NCBI RefSeq assembly: GCF_020731285.1
Contig: NZ_JAJFOW010000020.1
Span: 1 to 64,000 of the forward strand
DNA: 64,000 nt
From: Cohnella baijiui
Lineage (GTDB): Bacteria > Bacillota > Bacilli > Paenibacillales > Paenibacillaceae
Direction: 5' to 3'
In this document: positions 18,686 through 28,206 of the stretch, one piece after another
Numbering within the stretch: position 1 is the stretch's first letter
Layout: the number at the start of each line of letters is the position of its first letter
Notes under the pieces: generated by a model
Seen by the model: only the letters and a program-made list of their open reading frames with translations
Database searches by the model: none
What the model was told of the DNA's origin: nothing
Position numbers and translations under genes: made by a program

Positions 18686-18699
18686 ATAAAGCGTTTTCA
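18686..18699 (-). promoter_or_regulatory. Second cre-like site, upstream of the sensor kinase
   Basis: On the minus strand TGAAAACGCTTTAT shares its first 12 bases with the site before the transporter operon and lies 34 bp upstream of the kinase start. CcpA or another shared regulator could use both. Confidence 0.5.
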
Positions 18700-18879
18700 A
18701 AAATGATGGCGAGCTGCGATTTCGATTGTGCCCGCTTCCCTTTCCGCGGTTCCAGGAAGTTTTCTGTTAGCTAGGTTATATGAAAAATTAGGATAATATA
18801 AATCGATTTTGCCACACGAATGCGCCGTATTCAAGCAGGAATTCGGAGCGCTTGATGGCGGGCCGGCGAAAGAAAACGC

Positions 18880-18912
18880 AAAAAAGGCGGCACCCTCCAA
18901 CGGATGCCGCCT
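18880..18912 (-). terminator. Terminator of the speE-speB region
   Basis: 8-bp stem AGGCGGCA/TGCCGCCT with a 12-nt loop, followed on the minus strand by TTTTTGCG, directly after the speB stop. Confidence 0.85.
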
Positions 18913-18930
18913 CCCGGGACGGTTATTCGA

Positions 18931-19800
18931 TTACTTGACGAAGCCGAGCAGCATTTCTCGGATCAGCTTGGACGCCGTGATCGGCGTTTGCTCCGTCGGA
19001 TCGTAGATCGGCGCGACCTCGACGACGTCGGCTCCAATGACGTTTGCGCCGGACCGGGCGATCAGGTGGACCGCTTCAAGCAGCTCCTTCGACGTGATGC
19101 CTCCCGCTTCCGCGGTGCCGGTGCCCGGCGCGGCGGAAGGGTCCAGAACGTCGATGTCGATCGTGACGTAAACCGGGCGTCCCTTCAGCTCGGGCAGCGC
19201 CCGGCGCAGCGGCTCGGCGACTTCGAACGGATGGAAGTTGATGTTCTCCCGCGCAAAGGCCCACTCCTCGCGGCTGCCGGAACGGATGCCGAACTGATAG
19301 ACGTTTTTGCCGCCGATCAGGTTCGCGGCCTTGCGGATCGGCGTCGAGTGCGAAAGCGGCTCGCCCTCGTAGCTCTCGCGCAGGTCGGCGTGCGCGTCGA
19401 TATGAATGATCGCCAGATCCGGGTATTTCTTGTACACCTCTTGGAGCACCGGCCAGGTGACCAGATGCTCGCCGCCGAGACCGAACGGGAACTTGCCGTC
19501 GGCGAGCACGCCGCTCACGTATTCCCCGATGATGTCGAGGCTCTTGGCCGCGTTGCCGAACGGCAGCAGCAGGTCGCCGGCGTCGAAGTAGTTCAGCTCC
19601 TCGAGGCTGCGGTCCAGATAGGGGCTGTACTCCTCCAGGCCGACAGAGGCTTCGCGGATGCGGCCGGGGCCGAACCGGGAGCCGGGGCGAAAGGAGACGG
19701 TATAGTCCATCGGCATGCCATAGATGACGGCTTTGGCCGAGGCGTAATCGTCGGAGCTCAGGATAAAGACGTTGCCCGAATATTTTTGATCTATACGCAT
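18931..19800 (-). CDS. speB: Agmatinase
   Basis: Manganese ureohydrolase converting agmatine to putrescine and urea in polyamine synthesis. The 289 residues carry the family metal-binding motifs GGEHLVTW, HIDAHADLR and TIDIDVLDPSAAPGTGT. Its position next to speE, with a class A PBP gene divergent from that pair, repeats the B. subtilis speE-speB-ywhE neighbourhood. Unlike Bacillus, 463 bp of repeat-rich sequence separates it from speE. Confidence 0.95.
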   Translation of the reverse strand: MRIDQKYSGNVFILSSDDYASAKAVIYGMPMDYTVSFRPGSRFGPGRIREASVGLEEYSPYLDRSLEELNYFDAGDLLLPFGNAAKSLDIIGEYVSGVLADGKFPFGLGGEHLVTWPVLQEVYKKYPDLAIIHIDAHADLRESYEGEPLSHSTPIRKAANLIGGKNVYQFGIRSGSREEWAFARENINFHPFEVAEPLRRALPELKGRPVYVTIDIDVLDPSAAPGTGTAEAGGITSKELLEAVHLIARSGANVIGADVVEVAPIYDPTEQTPITASKLIREMLLGFVK

Positions 19801-19835
19801 GTGCGGCTAATCTCCTTTATTATCGATCGCATTTT

Positions 19836-20020
19836 GTTGCAAAAGTACAACTAATTTCAGCCTTTTACCCTTCAAATGCTCATCTAGTCGCAAAAGTACA
19901 TCTAATTTGGCCGTTATTCGGCGTTTCGAGGCTTTCTCGCAAAAATAGATGTGCTTTTGCAAGTAATCTGCCTCGCGCCCCCGCCAGGAGCCAAATTAGA
20001 TGTACAAATGCAACTAATCT
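19836..20020. repeat. Four copies of a ~22-bp interspersed repeat in alternating orientation
   Basis: Consensus GCAAAAGTACATCTAATTTGGC. Direct copies start near 19838 (GCAAAAGTACAACTAATTTC) and 19890 (GCAAAAGTACATCTAATTTG); inverted copies lie near 19936-19962 and 19990-20015. Copies are spaced at about 50 bp, in the gap between speE and speB. The sequence is AT-rich unlike its surroundings. Confidence 0.8.
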
Positions 20021-20082
20021 TGAAGGACCCCGGCGAAGTCTACAGATTAAGCCTCATCGCAACCGTTCATAGCCAACCCTTT

Positions 20083-20238
20083 GCATGCGTCGCCAGATCC
20101 CTAAGCCTGCCGAGGCACCCGGTCGCAGCCGCGCCGTCAGCGGAGAAGCGCATCTCCTCCGCATGCTTCGCCAGATCCCTAAGCCTGCCGTGGCACCCGG
20201 TCGCAGCCGCGCTGCCGGCGGAGAAGCACATCTTCTAG
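20083..20238. repeat. 78-bp tandem duplication between speE and speB
   Basis: Unit 20083-20160 is repeated at 20161-20238 with few changes; both begin GCATGC and contain CGCCAGATCCCTAAGCCTGC. The period, 78 bp, is a multiple of three, but no ribosome site supports translation. Confidence 0.85.
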
Positions 20239-20263
20239 CGTACCTCGCTTAATCCCGGGCCGT

Positions 20264-21100
20264 TTACTTGATCAGGTCTTCGACGAACTTCGGCAGCGCG
20301 AACGCGGCGTGGTGCAGGCGCGGCGTATAATACTTCGTGTCGAGTTCGGCGATGTCCTCGGTTTTGACGTTCAGCGGATCGTGCGTCTTGCTGCCCATCG
20401 TAAACGTCCACAGCCCGCTCGGATACGTCGGGATGTTGGCCGCGTAGACGCGGACGATCGGGAACACTTCCTTCACGTCGCGGTTGACGCTGCGGATCAA
20501 ATCCGATTTGAACCAAGGATTGTCCGTCTGCGCGACGAACAGGCCGTCTTCCTTGAGCGACTCGTAGATGCCTTGGTAGAAGCCGCGCGTGAACAGATGG
20601 GCCGCCGGCCCGACCGGCTCCGTCGTGTCCGCCAGGATCACGTCGTATGTATTTTTGTGATCCAGGATATGCTTGAAACCGTCGTTCACCTGTACGTCCA
20701 CGCGAGGATCCTCCAGCTTGCCCGCGATGGACGGAAGATATTGCTTCGAATATTCGATGACCTTGCCGTCGATGTCGACGAGCACGGCCTTTTTCACCTT
20801 GGGATGCTTCAGCACTTCGCGGATGACGCCGCCGTCGCCCCCGCCGACGACCAGCACATGCTCCGGATTCGGATGCGTGAACAGCGCCGGATGCGCAACC
20901 ATCTCGTGGTAGACGAACTCGTCCTTCTCCGTCGTCATGACCATGCCGTCGAGGACGAGCATATTGCCCCACTCTTCCGTCTCGATCATCGCGAGCTCTT
21001 GGAAGTCGGTCTGCTCGTGAACGTACGTACGCTTGATCTTGGCCGTTATACCGAAGTTTTCGGTCTGCTTCTCGGTATACCACAATTCCATGGAGGACAT
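20264..21100 (-). CDS. speE: Spermidine synthase (polyamine aminopropyltransferase)
   Basis: Transfers the aminopropyl group of decarboxylated S-adenosylmethionine to putrescine. The 278-residue protein has the family motifs MLVLDGMVMTTEKDEFVYHE, VVGGGDGGVIREVLKH (SAM site) and ILADTTEPVGPA (catalytic Asp region). GAAGGG precedes the ATG by a fair spacing. It acts with the downstream agmatinase in one pathway, agmatine to putrescine to spermidine. Confidence 0.95.
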   Translation of the reverse strand: MSSMELWYTEKQTENFGITAKIKRTYVHEQTDFQELAMIETEEWGNMLVLDGMVMTTEKDEFVYHEMVAHPALFTHPNPEHVLVVGGGDGGVIREVLKHPKVKKAVLVDIDGKVIEYSKQYLPSIAGKLEDPRVDVQVNDGFKHILDHKNTYDVILADTTEPVGPAAHLFTRGFYQGIYESLKEDGLFVAQTDNPWFKSDLIRSVNRDVKEVFPIVRVYAANIPTYPSGLWTFTMGSKTHDPLNVKTEDIAELDTKYYTPRLHHAAFALPKFVEDLIK

Positions 21101-21391
21101 GAGAGAACCCTTCTTTCCCAGGTAGATTCATCCGCCTTCGCGGCGGGAGGACGTGCGGCGCTTGAACGGGATGCCGGGTCTTCCGGTCTTTGGCCTATTG
21201 TACCAAACAAGTTGTATTATATGAAATCACCGTCAAAAAGCAACCGAAGATTTGCGCGCGTCCTGCCTGCGGCTCCCGCGGGGGGAGATCGACGTCACGC
21301 GGCGGTCCGCAAGGAGGAATAAGACGGGGTCCGCTTTTCCATAATAAGGGGAGATTGGCGGCGGCACGTCCGTCTGGAAAGGAGGCCCCGC

Positions 21392-23500
21392 ATGCGATCG
21401 AACTCGGACAATCAACTGCCGGATCCCGCGATAGCCGGCAAATCGCCGCATAAGCTCCGGCGGACCGGAGAAGGCAAGCCCGGCCGGCGGTGGCGGTGGG
21501 TGCTGGCGACGATCGCGGGCGCCTTTCTCCTCCTCACCGTCGCGGCCGCGGCGCTGCTCAAGTTCGGCAGCTTGCCTCATGCGGCGTTCCCGCAGTCCAC
21601 GCAGATTCTCGACGAGCGCGGCCAAGTGCTGTCGTCGCTTTCGGGCGGCGTAAACCGGCGCACGGTGGCGCTGAAGGACATCTCCCCCTGGCTCGTGAAG
21701 GCGACGCTCGCCGTCGAGGACCGGCGATTCTACGAGCATGCCGGCGTCGACTTCCGCGGCCTGGCTCGGGCAGCCTGGATCGACATCCGCCACGGCTCCC
21801 GCGAGCAAGGCGCCAGCACGCTGACGCAGCAGCTTGCGCGCAATCTCTATCTCTCCCACGAGCGGACCTGGACGCGCAAGGCCAAGGAAGCTTGGTACGC
21901 CGCCATGCTGGAACAAAAATACGCCAAGGACGAGATTCTGGAGATGTATCTCAACCAAATCTATTACGGGCACGGCGTCTACGGAGCCGAAGCGGCGGCG
22001 CAGCTGTATTTCGGCAAGTCCGCCAAATCGCTCACCCTGGGGGAGAGCGCGCTCCTCGCGGGCATCCCCAAAGGACCCCGCTACTACTCGCCCCATTTGC
22101 ACCCGGATCAGGCCAAGACCCGCCAGCGCACGGTGCTCCAGGCGATGGCGGAGACCGGGGAGATCGGCCGGACGGCGGCGCGGCAGGCGGGGCGGGATCC
22201 GCTCGCGCTCCGGCCGCTGCCGGAGGATCAAGGGCAAACGGCTCCCTACTTTGCCGACTATGTGCGCAAGGTGGCGATCGAGCAGTTGGGTATCGACGAG
22301 CGCCTGCTGAGCGAAGGCGGGCTGAGGATCACCACGACGCTGGACGCGCGGATGCAGCGCGAAGCGGAAGCCGCCATTGCGGGCGAGCTCCCGGAATCAA
22401 GCGGGATGCAGGCGGCGCTCGTCGCGATCGATCCGAAGACGGGCTATATCAAGGCGATGGTCGGCGGGCGCCACTATCGGAAAAACCCGTACAACCGCGT
22501 TTTCGCCACGACGCGCCAGCCGGGCTCGTCCTTCAAGGCGATCGTCTACGCCGCCGCGCTGGACAAGCGGGCCGTCACCGCCGCCACGCGCTTTCGGAGC
22601 GAGCCGACGGTGTTCTACTACGACGACTATCGCAAAGTGTATCGGCCCAGCAACTACAACGACCGATACTTCGGCGGAGAGATCGGGCTGCGGCAGGCGA
22701 TCCGCTCCTCCGACAATATTTACGCGGTTCACACGATTACGGAGATCGGGCCGGACGAGGTGGTCGGGATGGCGCGCCGCCTCGGCATCACCGCCAAACT
22801 CTCGTCCGTGCCCTCGCTCGCGCTCGGCACGTTCCCGGTGAGCCCGTACGAGATGGCCGCCGCGTACGCGGTGTTCGCGAACGGCGGCACCCGAACCGCG
22901 CCGACGGCGATCCTCCGAATCGCGGACAGGGACGGGCGCACGCTTTATTCGGCGCATCCGCGTACCGAGCAAGTCCTCTCGCCCGCGCTGGCTTACGTCG
23001 TAACCGATCTGCTGAGGAGCGTATTCGACAGCGGCGGGACGGCCCACCGGGTCGCCCACCTGCTGAAGCGTCCGGTCGCCGGCAAGTCCGGCACGACGAG
23101 CTCGGACGCCTGGTTCGTCGGCTATACGCCGGAGCTGGCGACGAGCGTCTGGGTCGGCTACGACCGCGGGCGGGCGATCAGCTCGTACGAGGCGCACCGC
23201 GCGGCGCCGATTTTCGCTGCGTTTACCGAGGCCGCGCTGGCCGCGAACGCGCCGCAGGACTTCGCGATGCCGGACGGCGTCGTCCGGGCGAGCATCGATC
23301 CCGCGACGGGGCTGCTCGCCGCGCCCGGCTGTCCCGGCCGGGTGCAGGAGACGTTCCTCGCCGGCACCGAGCCGACGGATACGTGCGCGCTTCACGGTAG
23401 CGGAGGCGGGAACACGCCGGGCGGAGGCGGGAACACGCCGGGCAGCGACGGCAAACGGCCGTCCCTGTGGACGCGGATGCGGCGCTGGTGGCGCGGCTAG
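21392..23500 (+). CDS. Class A penicillin-binding protein (bifunctional glycosyltransferase/transpeptidase)
   Basis: Peptidoglycan synthase of 702 residues. A cytoplasmic tail and membrane anchor (about 37-57) precede the GT51 glycosyltransferase domain (catalytic Glu109 in EDRRFYEH; GASTLTQQLARNL; YLNQIYYG). The transpeptidase has Ser379 in GSSFK, a SDN motif and Lys565 in GKSGTT. The C-terminus is a Gly/Asn/Thr/Pro repeat linker (GGGNTPG twice) and a basic-aromatic end WTRMRRWWRG. AAAGGAGG precedes the ATG. Divergent from speE as pbpG (ywhE) is in B. subtilis, so it is probably the PBP2d-type orthologue, which has a sporulation role there. Confidence 0.94.
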   Translation: MRSNSDNQLPDPAIAGKSPHKLRRTGEGKPGRRWRWVLATIAGAFLLLTVAAAALLKFGSLPHAAFPQSTQILDERGQVLSSLSGGVNRRTVALKDISPWLVKATLAVEDRRFYEHAGVDFRGLARAAWIDIRHGSREQGASTLTQQLARNLYLSHERTWTRKAKEAWYAAMLEQKYAKDEILEMYLNQIYYGHGVYGAEAAAQLYFGKSAKSLTLGESALLAGIPKGPRYYSPHLHPDQAKTRQRTVLQAMAETGEIGRTAARQAGRDPLALRPLPEDQGQTAPYFADYVRKVAIEQLGIDERLLSEGGLRITTTLDARMQREAEAAIAGELPESSGMQAALVAIDPKTGYIKAMVGGRHYRKNPYNRVFATTRQPGSSFKAIVYAAALDKRAVTAATRFRSEPTVFYYDDYRKVYRPSNYNDRYFGGEIGLRQAIRSSDNIYAVHTITEIGPDEVVGMARRLGITAKLSSVPSLALGTFPVSPYEMAAAYAVFANGGTRTAPTAILRIADRDGRTLYSAHPRTEQVLSPALAYVVTDLLRSVFDSGGTAHRVAHLLKRPVAGKSGTTSSDAWFVGYTPELATSVWVGYDRGRAISSYEAHRAAPIFAAFTEAALAANAPQDFAMPDGVVRASIDPATGLLAAPGCPGRVQETFLAGTEPTDTCALHGSGGGNTPGGGGNTPGSDGKRPSLWTRMRRWWRG

Positions 23501-23520
23501 GCCGAACGCCCCTAACGCCA

Positions 23521-23570
23521 AAAAGCGGTTGGCCTGGACGGCGTACGATCGTCCGGGCCAACCGCTTTTT
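23521..23570. terminator. Bidirectional terminator between PBP and YwhD genes
   Basis: Long stem AAAAGCGGTTGGCC.../...GGCCAACCGCTTTTT serves the two convergent genes on either side. Confidence 0.9.
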
Positions 23571-23599
23571 CTGTTCCTTAGGCTGCAAGCCTATTCGCT

Positions 23600-24112
23600 T
23601 TAGGCGAGCTGGTCCTTGAGCGTTTGCGGCGAGCGGTCCCACCACTCGGCGTTGTGCTCCTGCAGCAGCTTGCGCAGCGCGACTTTGTCTGCAGGGCCGA
23701 GGTTGTCGAGCAAAAAGCGGCGCTTGATCGCCGCATCCATGCGGTTCACGTGTTCGGCGAGCAGCTTCCAGCCCCTCCGGGCTTCCGTGTCGACGAGCAT
23801 CTCGCAGGCGGACGCGCCGCCGTAAAAGCTGCCGTGCTCGTCGCGGTCCACCGCGACCCACACGATCCAGACCTGGCGTCCGTTCGGGACGTTGGCCTTG
23901 TCCGGGGAAAACTTGATGCCCTTCTCCACCTTGCTCTTGGCGTGCATGGCGCCGACGTCGATGTAGGCCTCGTCCCCGTCGATGATGACGGGCGACACTT
24001 GACTGAGATCGATGCTTCCGGCACCGAAGCCTTTATGTTCCTTGTTGCTGACCACGTTCAGGGACAGCTTCTTTTTCATCGGTTGCGATTCTGGGATTTG
24101 ATTGTTGTCCAC
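23600..24112 (-). CDS. YwhD family protein
   Basis: 170-residue cytosolic protein recognised as YwhD family from KGFGAGSIDLSQVSPV, EAYIDVGAMHAKSKVEKGI and the synteny with speE, speB and a class A PBP. Function unknown. GTG 24112 has GGTGGAGG upstream; the extended frame to 24172 reads through the ribosome site and is not used. Bidirectional terminator at its end. Confidence 0.88.
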   Translation of the reverse strand: MDNNQIPESQPMKKKLSLNVVSNKEHKGFGAGSIDLSQVSPVIIDGDEAYIDVGAMHAKSKVEKGIKFSPDKANVPNGRQVWIVWVAVDRDEHGSFYGGASACEMLVDTEARRGWKLLAEHVNRMDAAIKRRFLLDNLGPADKVALRKLLQEHNAEWWDRSPQTLKDQLA

Positions 24113-24287
24113 GATCCATCCTCCACCCTTTCGGACTACCCCCATTTTAGCGAAATTCGGACGGAAAAGCACCCTCTTCCGTCGGTTTCGTCCGAAGAGC
24201 GGCGCGATCCTCCCGCTTCGCCGGCCGCAAGCCCGCGATACCGGCGAGACAAGAAGCGATGCCCCGACGGCTATCCGCCGGACAGCG

Positions 24288-25139
24288 TCAATACCCGGGG
24301 ATGGCGACCTGCAGCAGCGGCTGGCCGTTCTCGTCGCAGAGCGTCTCGGCCGTCTGGACGTAAGCCCCGTCCTTCAACCGGTAGGTCGTCTCGAGCTGCG
24401 CGATCGTATCGGCGTGGAATGCCCCGATCACCCGTTGGATCGCGACGATCTCCTGGACGCCGTCCCGGTCCCGGTCTTCGAAGCGATAGCCCGATACGGG
24501 ATCGACCCAAGCATCGATTTTACGGAACGCGGCTTCGGATTTCCCTTGATCGTCGTCGTACCGGCGTACGTCGAGCTGGATCGTCGCCGCGAGACCGGTC
24601 GTCCTGTCCTCGAAGGCGAGGGCGCCTCCGCCTTGATAAGAAACGGCGTAGCGGTCCCGGCCGGCCGACCCCTTGAGCGTCGGATCCACCAACTCGAGCA
24701 GCGGCTTCCATCCGTCGGCGGGACGGTACACGCTGAGACCCTGGGCCCCGTCGGAGCCGGTGCCGTTGCGGAAGATCAGCACCTCGGGCTTGCCGTCGCC
24801 GGTCAAGTCCGCCAGCTTCACCTCCGCATCCTTCCCGTACGGGATCTCCGGCTGCATCATCGCAAACAGCGTCCGCCCGTTCGCCGCGACGCGCCAGCGG
24901 ATCGGTTCTTGCTCCGCGGAAAGATCCGCGTAGACCGCGATGCCCGTCCGCACGCCGTCGCCGTATAGATCCGCGCCCTCCGCGTAGATCTTCTCCGTCT
25001 TCGCGATCGGCAGCGTGCCGCCCTCGCTCGTCGCCCTCGCGATCGGCACCCCGTCTTCCGCCGCCGACGCGCTCCCGAGCGCCGCCACAGCGAACATTCC
25101 GGCCGCCAGCATGCTTGCCATCGGTGTTCTCCAAGTCAT
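24288..25139 (-). CDS. Secreted protein with FG-GAP/VCBS-like repeats
   Basis: 283-residue exported protein. A signal peptide (about residues 1-27, ending ASAAEDG) precedes beta-rich segments with calcium-loop-like repeats: LADLTGDGKPEVLIF, EDRDRDGVQEIVAI and ADLYGDGVRTG, typical of FG-GAP beta-propeller modules. ATG 25139 was chosen because AGAGGAGGG is 6 nt upstream; the ATG at 25145 is too close to it. No enzymatic motif seen. Divergent from the M1 peptidase. Confidence 0.75.
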   Translation of the reverse strand: MTWRTPMASMLAAGMFAVAALGSASAAEDGVPIARATSEGGTLPIAKTEKIYAEGADLYGDGVRTGIAVYADLSAEQEPIRWRVAANGRTLFAMMQPEIPYGKDAEVKLADLTGDGKPEVLIFRNGTGSDGAQGLSVYRPADGWKPLLELVDPTLKGSAGRDRYAVSYQGGGALAFEDRTTGLAATIQLDVRRYDDDQGKSEAAFRKIDAWVDPVSGYRFEDRDRDGVQEIVAIQRVIGAFHADTIAQLETTYRLKDGAYVQTAETLCDENGQPLLQVAIPGY

Positions 25140-25314
25140 GTCCATCCCTCCTCTTGGTATTTATCTTTACCCCATTCGCCCATTTGCGCCTCCGGGCCTT
25201 TCGGGAGGACCGCCCCGCAGCCACCCCCTGAAGCTCGTACGAACCCGAAGATATAATCCGCGGACAACCAACATATACATCCCCTAGATGCTTGTCAACG
25301 GGAGGGTTATCCGT

Positions 25315-27318
25315 ATGCCCCATCGCCGCACCTACCGCATGATCGTACTCGCCGTTTCGGCCGTCGTGCTCATCGGCTCGATGCGCTTCGGGTTTTCCGA
25401 CGCCTGGAAGTCGCAGTTCGCCCCGCCCGCTTCCGCCAACGCGCTCGAGGAGCCCGCGTCGGCGCAGCCGAAGGCGAACCCGCCGGCGAAGCCCGCTGCG
25501 GAGTCGGAGGTCGTCCCCTCCGCGCCCCAGCCGGTCGCCCTCAGCAACCGGCTCACCGAATACCACATCTCCGTCCGGCTCGAAGACGACGGCACGCTGA
25601 TGGGCGAGCAGACGCTGTCCTGGAAAAATCCGGGCCGCAAGATCGTCTCGGATCTGTACCTCCACCTGTATCCGAACGCCTTCTCCCCCGGAAGCACCTT
25701 CCTCTCGGAATCCGGCGGCCAACTTCGCGGCGTCAAAATGCAGCCCGGCGGCGAAGGCGCCATCACGCTGACGGAGCTGACGACCGATGAAGGCGAGACG
25801 CTGCTTCCCCGCGTCCACTACGTGCAGCCCGACGACGGCAACGTCAAGGACCGGACGCTTGCGACGCTGCGCCTGCCCGAGGCGGTCCGTCCGGGACAGA
25901 CCGTGACGCTCAAGATGAAGTTCACAGTTAAGCTGCCCCAGGTGTTCGCGCGGATGGGCAAGGCGGGCGACTTCGTCATGGCAGGCCAATGGTTTCCCAA
26001 AGTCGCCGTCTACGAAACCGTCGGCACGCGAGGCCGCGCGACGGAGGGCTGGAATCTGCACCAGTACCACGGAGATTCCGAGTTTTATTCGGACTTCGGC
26101 ATTTACAGCGTGAAGATCGACGTTCCGGATACCCACATCGTGGCCGCGACCGGATTTCAGACCAAGACCGCCTCGGCTAAAAACGGGCGCAAGGTCTACC
26201 AATTCTACGCCGACGACGTCCACGACTTCGGCTGGGCGGCCTCCCCCCGTTTTACGACCGTGGAAGACTCCTTCTCCTCCGTCGGCGTCCCGGGCGTGCG
26301 CATCAAGCTGTATCTCGATCCGCAGCACAAGGACCTCGCGGACCGCTACATGCACGCGGCCAAATCCGCGCTCGCCAAGCTCGGCGCCTGGTACGGCGAC
26401 TACCCGTACACGACGCTGTCGGTCATCGTCCCGCCGGCGGACGCCGAAGGCGCGGGAGGCATGGAGTACCCGACGTTGGTCACTGCGGCCGCGGCCAAGG
26501 ACGACCGGCCCGGCTACGATCTCGAGCGCACCCTCGTTCACGAGATCGCGCACCAGTACTGGTACGGCATCGTGGCGACGAACGAATTCGAAGAGGCGTG
26601 GCTGGACGAAGGCTTTACTTCCTACACCGAAGACAAGCTTATGTCCTCGATCTACGGCGTCTCATCGAACACGCCGCTCGAAGCCAGCTATCTGACGCAT
26701 CCGGAGCCGCTGAAGCGCGACGCGTGGCAATACGGCAGCTCCAACCGTTACGCGGAGAACGTGTACATGCGCGGCAAACTCGTCCTGAAGGCGATCGAAG
26801 CCAAAGTCGGCGAGTCTGCCATGAACAAGATTATGCGCGCCTATTTCCAAAAGTACCGCTTCCGCCATCCCGGCTCCGCCGAATTCCAGAAGGTCGTCGA
26901 GAGCGTAACGAAAGACAAGTGGAACGATTTCTTCCAGGCCTACGTCTATCGGGGCGAGATGGCGGACTTTGCCGTCGATTCCATCCGCACCCTGCCCGCC
27001 GATAAAGGCGGATACCAGTCACTCGTCGTGCTCCGGCGCAACGGCGGCAGCGCGCAGCCGGTGACCGTGCTGTTCCATTTCGCGGACGGCACCGCCGTGC
27101 GCAAAACCTGGGATGGCGTCCAGAACCACGTGCAATTGGAGCTAAAGCACGCCGTTCCGCTGGACTACGTAGCGGTCGATCCGATGTATGACATCGTCCT
27201 GGACAACTACCGCTTCAACAACTATCTGAAAGCGGAAGTGCCGAAGAAAGAGCGGACCCGGCTGAACGTCGGCATCAGCCAATTGATCGAAACCGTGCTT
27301 GGCACCCTGGCTTGGTGA
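25315..27318 (+). CDS. M1 family metallopeptidase
   Basis: 667-residue zinc aminopeptidase-like protein anchored at the membrane by an N-terminal helix (about 8-25), followed by an Ala/Pro-rich linker and the M1 domains. The substrate motif appears as AGGMEYPTL. The zinc site HEIAHQYW has ligands His409 and His413 with catalytic Glu410, and the third ligand lies in EAWLDEGFTSYTE. ATG 25315 follows GGGAGGG; the earlier ATG 25288 has no site. Expected to act outside the membrane on peptides; substrate unknown. Followed after 9 bp by a membrane protein gene, likely one operon. Confidence 0.92.
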   Translation: MPHRRTYRMIVLAVSAVVLIGSMRFGFSDAWKSQFAPPASANALEEPASAQPKANPPAKPAAESEVVPSAPQPVALSNRLTEYHISVRLEDDGTLMGEQTLSWKNPGRKIVSDLYLHLYPNAFSPGSTFLSESGGQLRGVKMQPGGEGAITLTELTTDEGETLLPRVHYVQPDDGNVKDRTLATLRLPEAVRPGQTVTLKMKFTVKLPQVFARMGKAGDFVMAGQWFPKVAVYETVGTRGRATEGWNLHQYHGDSEFYSDFGIYSVKIDVPDTHIVAATGFQTKTASAKNGRKVYQFYADDVHDFGWAASPRFTTVEDSFSSVGVPGVRIKLYLDPQHKDLADRYMHAAKSALAKLGAWYGDYPYTTLSVIVPPADAEGAGGMEYPTLVTAAAAKDDRPGYDLERTLVHEIAHQYWYGIVATNEFEEAWLDEGFTSYTEDKLMSSIYGVSSNTPLEASYLTHPEPLKRDAWQYGSSNRYAENVYMRGKLVLKAIEAKVGESAMNKIMRAYFQKYRFRHPGSAEFQKVVESVTKDKWNDFFQAYVYRGEMADFAVDSIRTLPADKGGYQSLVVLRRNGGSAQPVTVLFHFADGTAVRKTWDGVQNHVQLELKHAVPLDYVAVDPMYDIVLDNYRFNNYLKAEVPKKERTRLNVGISQLIETVLGTLAW

Positions 27319-27327
27319 GGTGAGGAA

Positions 27328-28146
27328 ATGAAAGGCGCTATCCGCAAAGGCTGGACCGTTACCCTTCGCCACAAATACGCGCTCGTCGTGCTGTTTCTGT
27401 ACCGGCTGCTCTGGGGCTTCTTCCTCTATCGGTTCGTCGACTCGATCGTCTCGACGGTGCTGTCGCGCTACCCGGACCCGCATCCGAACGGAGGGGCGGC
27501 CCGGCTGTTCCTCATCGAAGCCCAATTCCGCCTGCTCAAGACGGATCTCGTCGACGAAGTGCTCTGGATGCTGGCAGGCATGCTCCTTCTCCGCATGATC
27601 GTGACGCCGCTGCTCAACGCGGGCCTCTATTACTCCTTCCAGCACGCGGACGATCGCGAGGGAACGCGCGTCATGATGGGCATCCGCAGCGCCTGGAAGC
27701 CAGTCACGCTCCTTTACTGGATCGAGAACGTGCTTGCCTTGCTGCCCGGCGCCTGGCTTATCCCGATGGCCAAAGCCAGCTACCTCTCCGGCGCGGCGGA
27801 AGACACCTGGCTGCGCGACATGCTGCCTTACGCGGGGGCTTGGATCGCATGGGCGTTCCTCCTGCATTTGCTCTTCGTCTTCATGCAGTTCAGCGCGGCT
27901 GCGAAGGACGGGCTGCTCTCCGGCATCGGGCGCGCCTGCCGACGGGCGCTGCCGCTCTTCGCCGTATCGCTGCTGCTGTTCGCCGCCGGCGCGATCGCCT
28001 CGCTTGCCGTGACGGCCAGCTCCCTTTTGTGGACCGGCTTTCTGACCGTGGCGCTGCATCAGGCCTTCCAGCTCGTACGGTCACTGATCACGCTCTGGAC
28101 CGCGGCCTCCCAGCACCAGCTCTGGAAGTCGGACCCTGCCGCCTGA
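27328..28146 (+). CDS. Conserved membrane protein of unknown function
   Basis: 272 residues with about five or six hydrophobic helices (ALVVLFLYRLLWGFFLYRF; LWMLAGMLLLRMIV; WIAWAFLLHLLFVFM; FAVSLLLFAAGAIASLAV) and an amphipathic C-terminus. No family recognised. It starts 9 bp after the M1 peptidase stop with GAGGTGAGG ahead, so it is co-transcribed and may assist or localise that peptidase (inference). Confidence 0.75.
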   Translation: MKGAIRKGWTVTLRHKYALVVLFLYRLLWGFFLYRFVDSIVSTVLSRYPDPHPNGGAARLFLIEAQFRLLKTDLVDEVLWMLAGMLLLRMIVTPLLNAGLYYSFQHADDREGTRVMMGIRSAWKPVTLLYWIENVLALLPGAWLIPMAKASYLSGAAEDTWLRDMLPYAGAWIAWAFLLHLLFVFMQFSAAAKDGLLSGIGRACRRALPLFAVSLLLFAAGAIASLAVTASSLLWTGFLTVALHQAFQLVRSLITLWTAASQHQLWKSDPAA

Positions 28147-28171
28147 ACGGGCTTGCCATCTTCCGCATATG

Positions 28172-28206
28172 AAAAAAGAGAGCCCCGAGCGGTTTCGGGG
28201 CTCTTT
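28172..28206. terminator. Terminator of the M1 peptidase operon
   Basis: 10-bp stem AGAGCCCCGA/TCGGGGCTCT. The U tract is stronger on the minus side (CTCTTTTTTC) than on the plus side (TTTGCATTT). Confidence 0.75.

Noticed and set aside
19836..20020. CRISPR array
   Set aside because: Repeats alternate in orientation, are imperfect and have no cas genes nearby.
19951..20238. 95-residue frame over the tandem duplication
   Set aside because: Explained by the 78-bp repeat being a multiple of three; no start signal.
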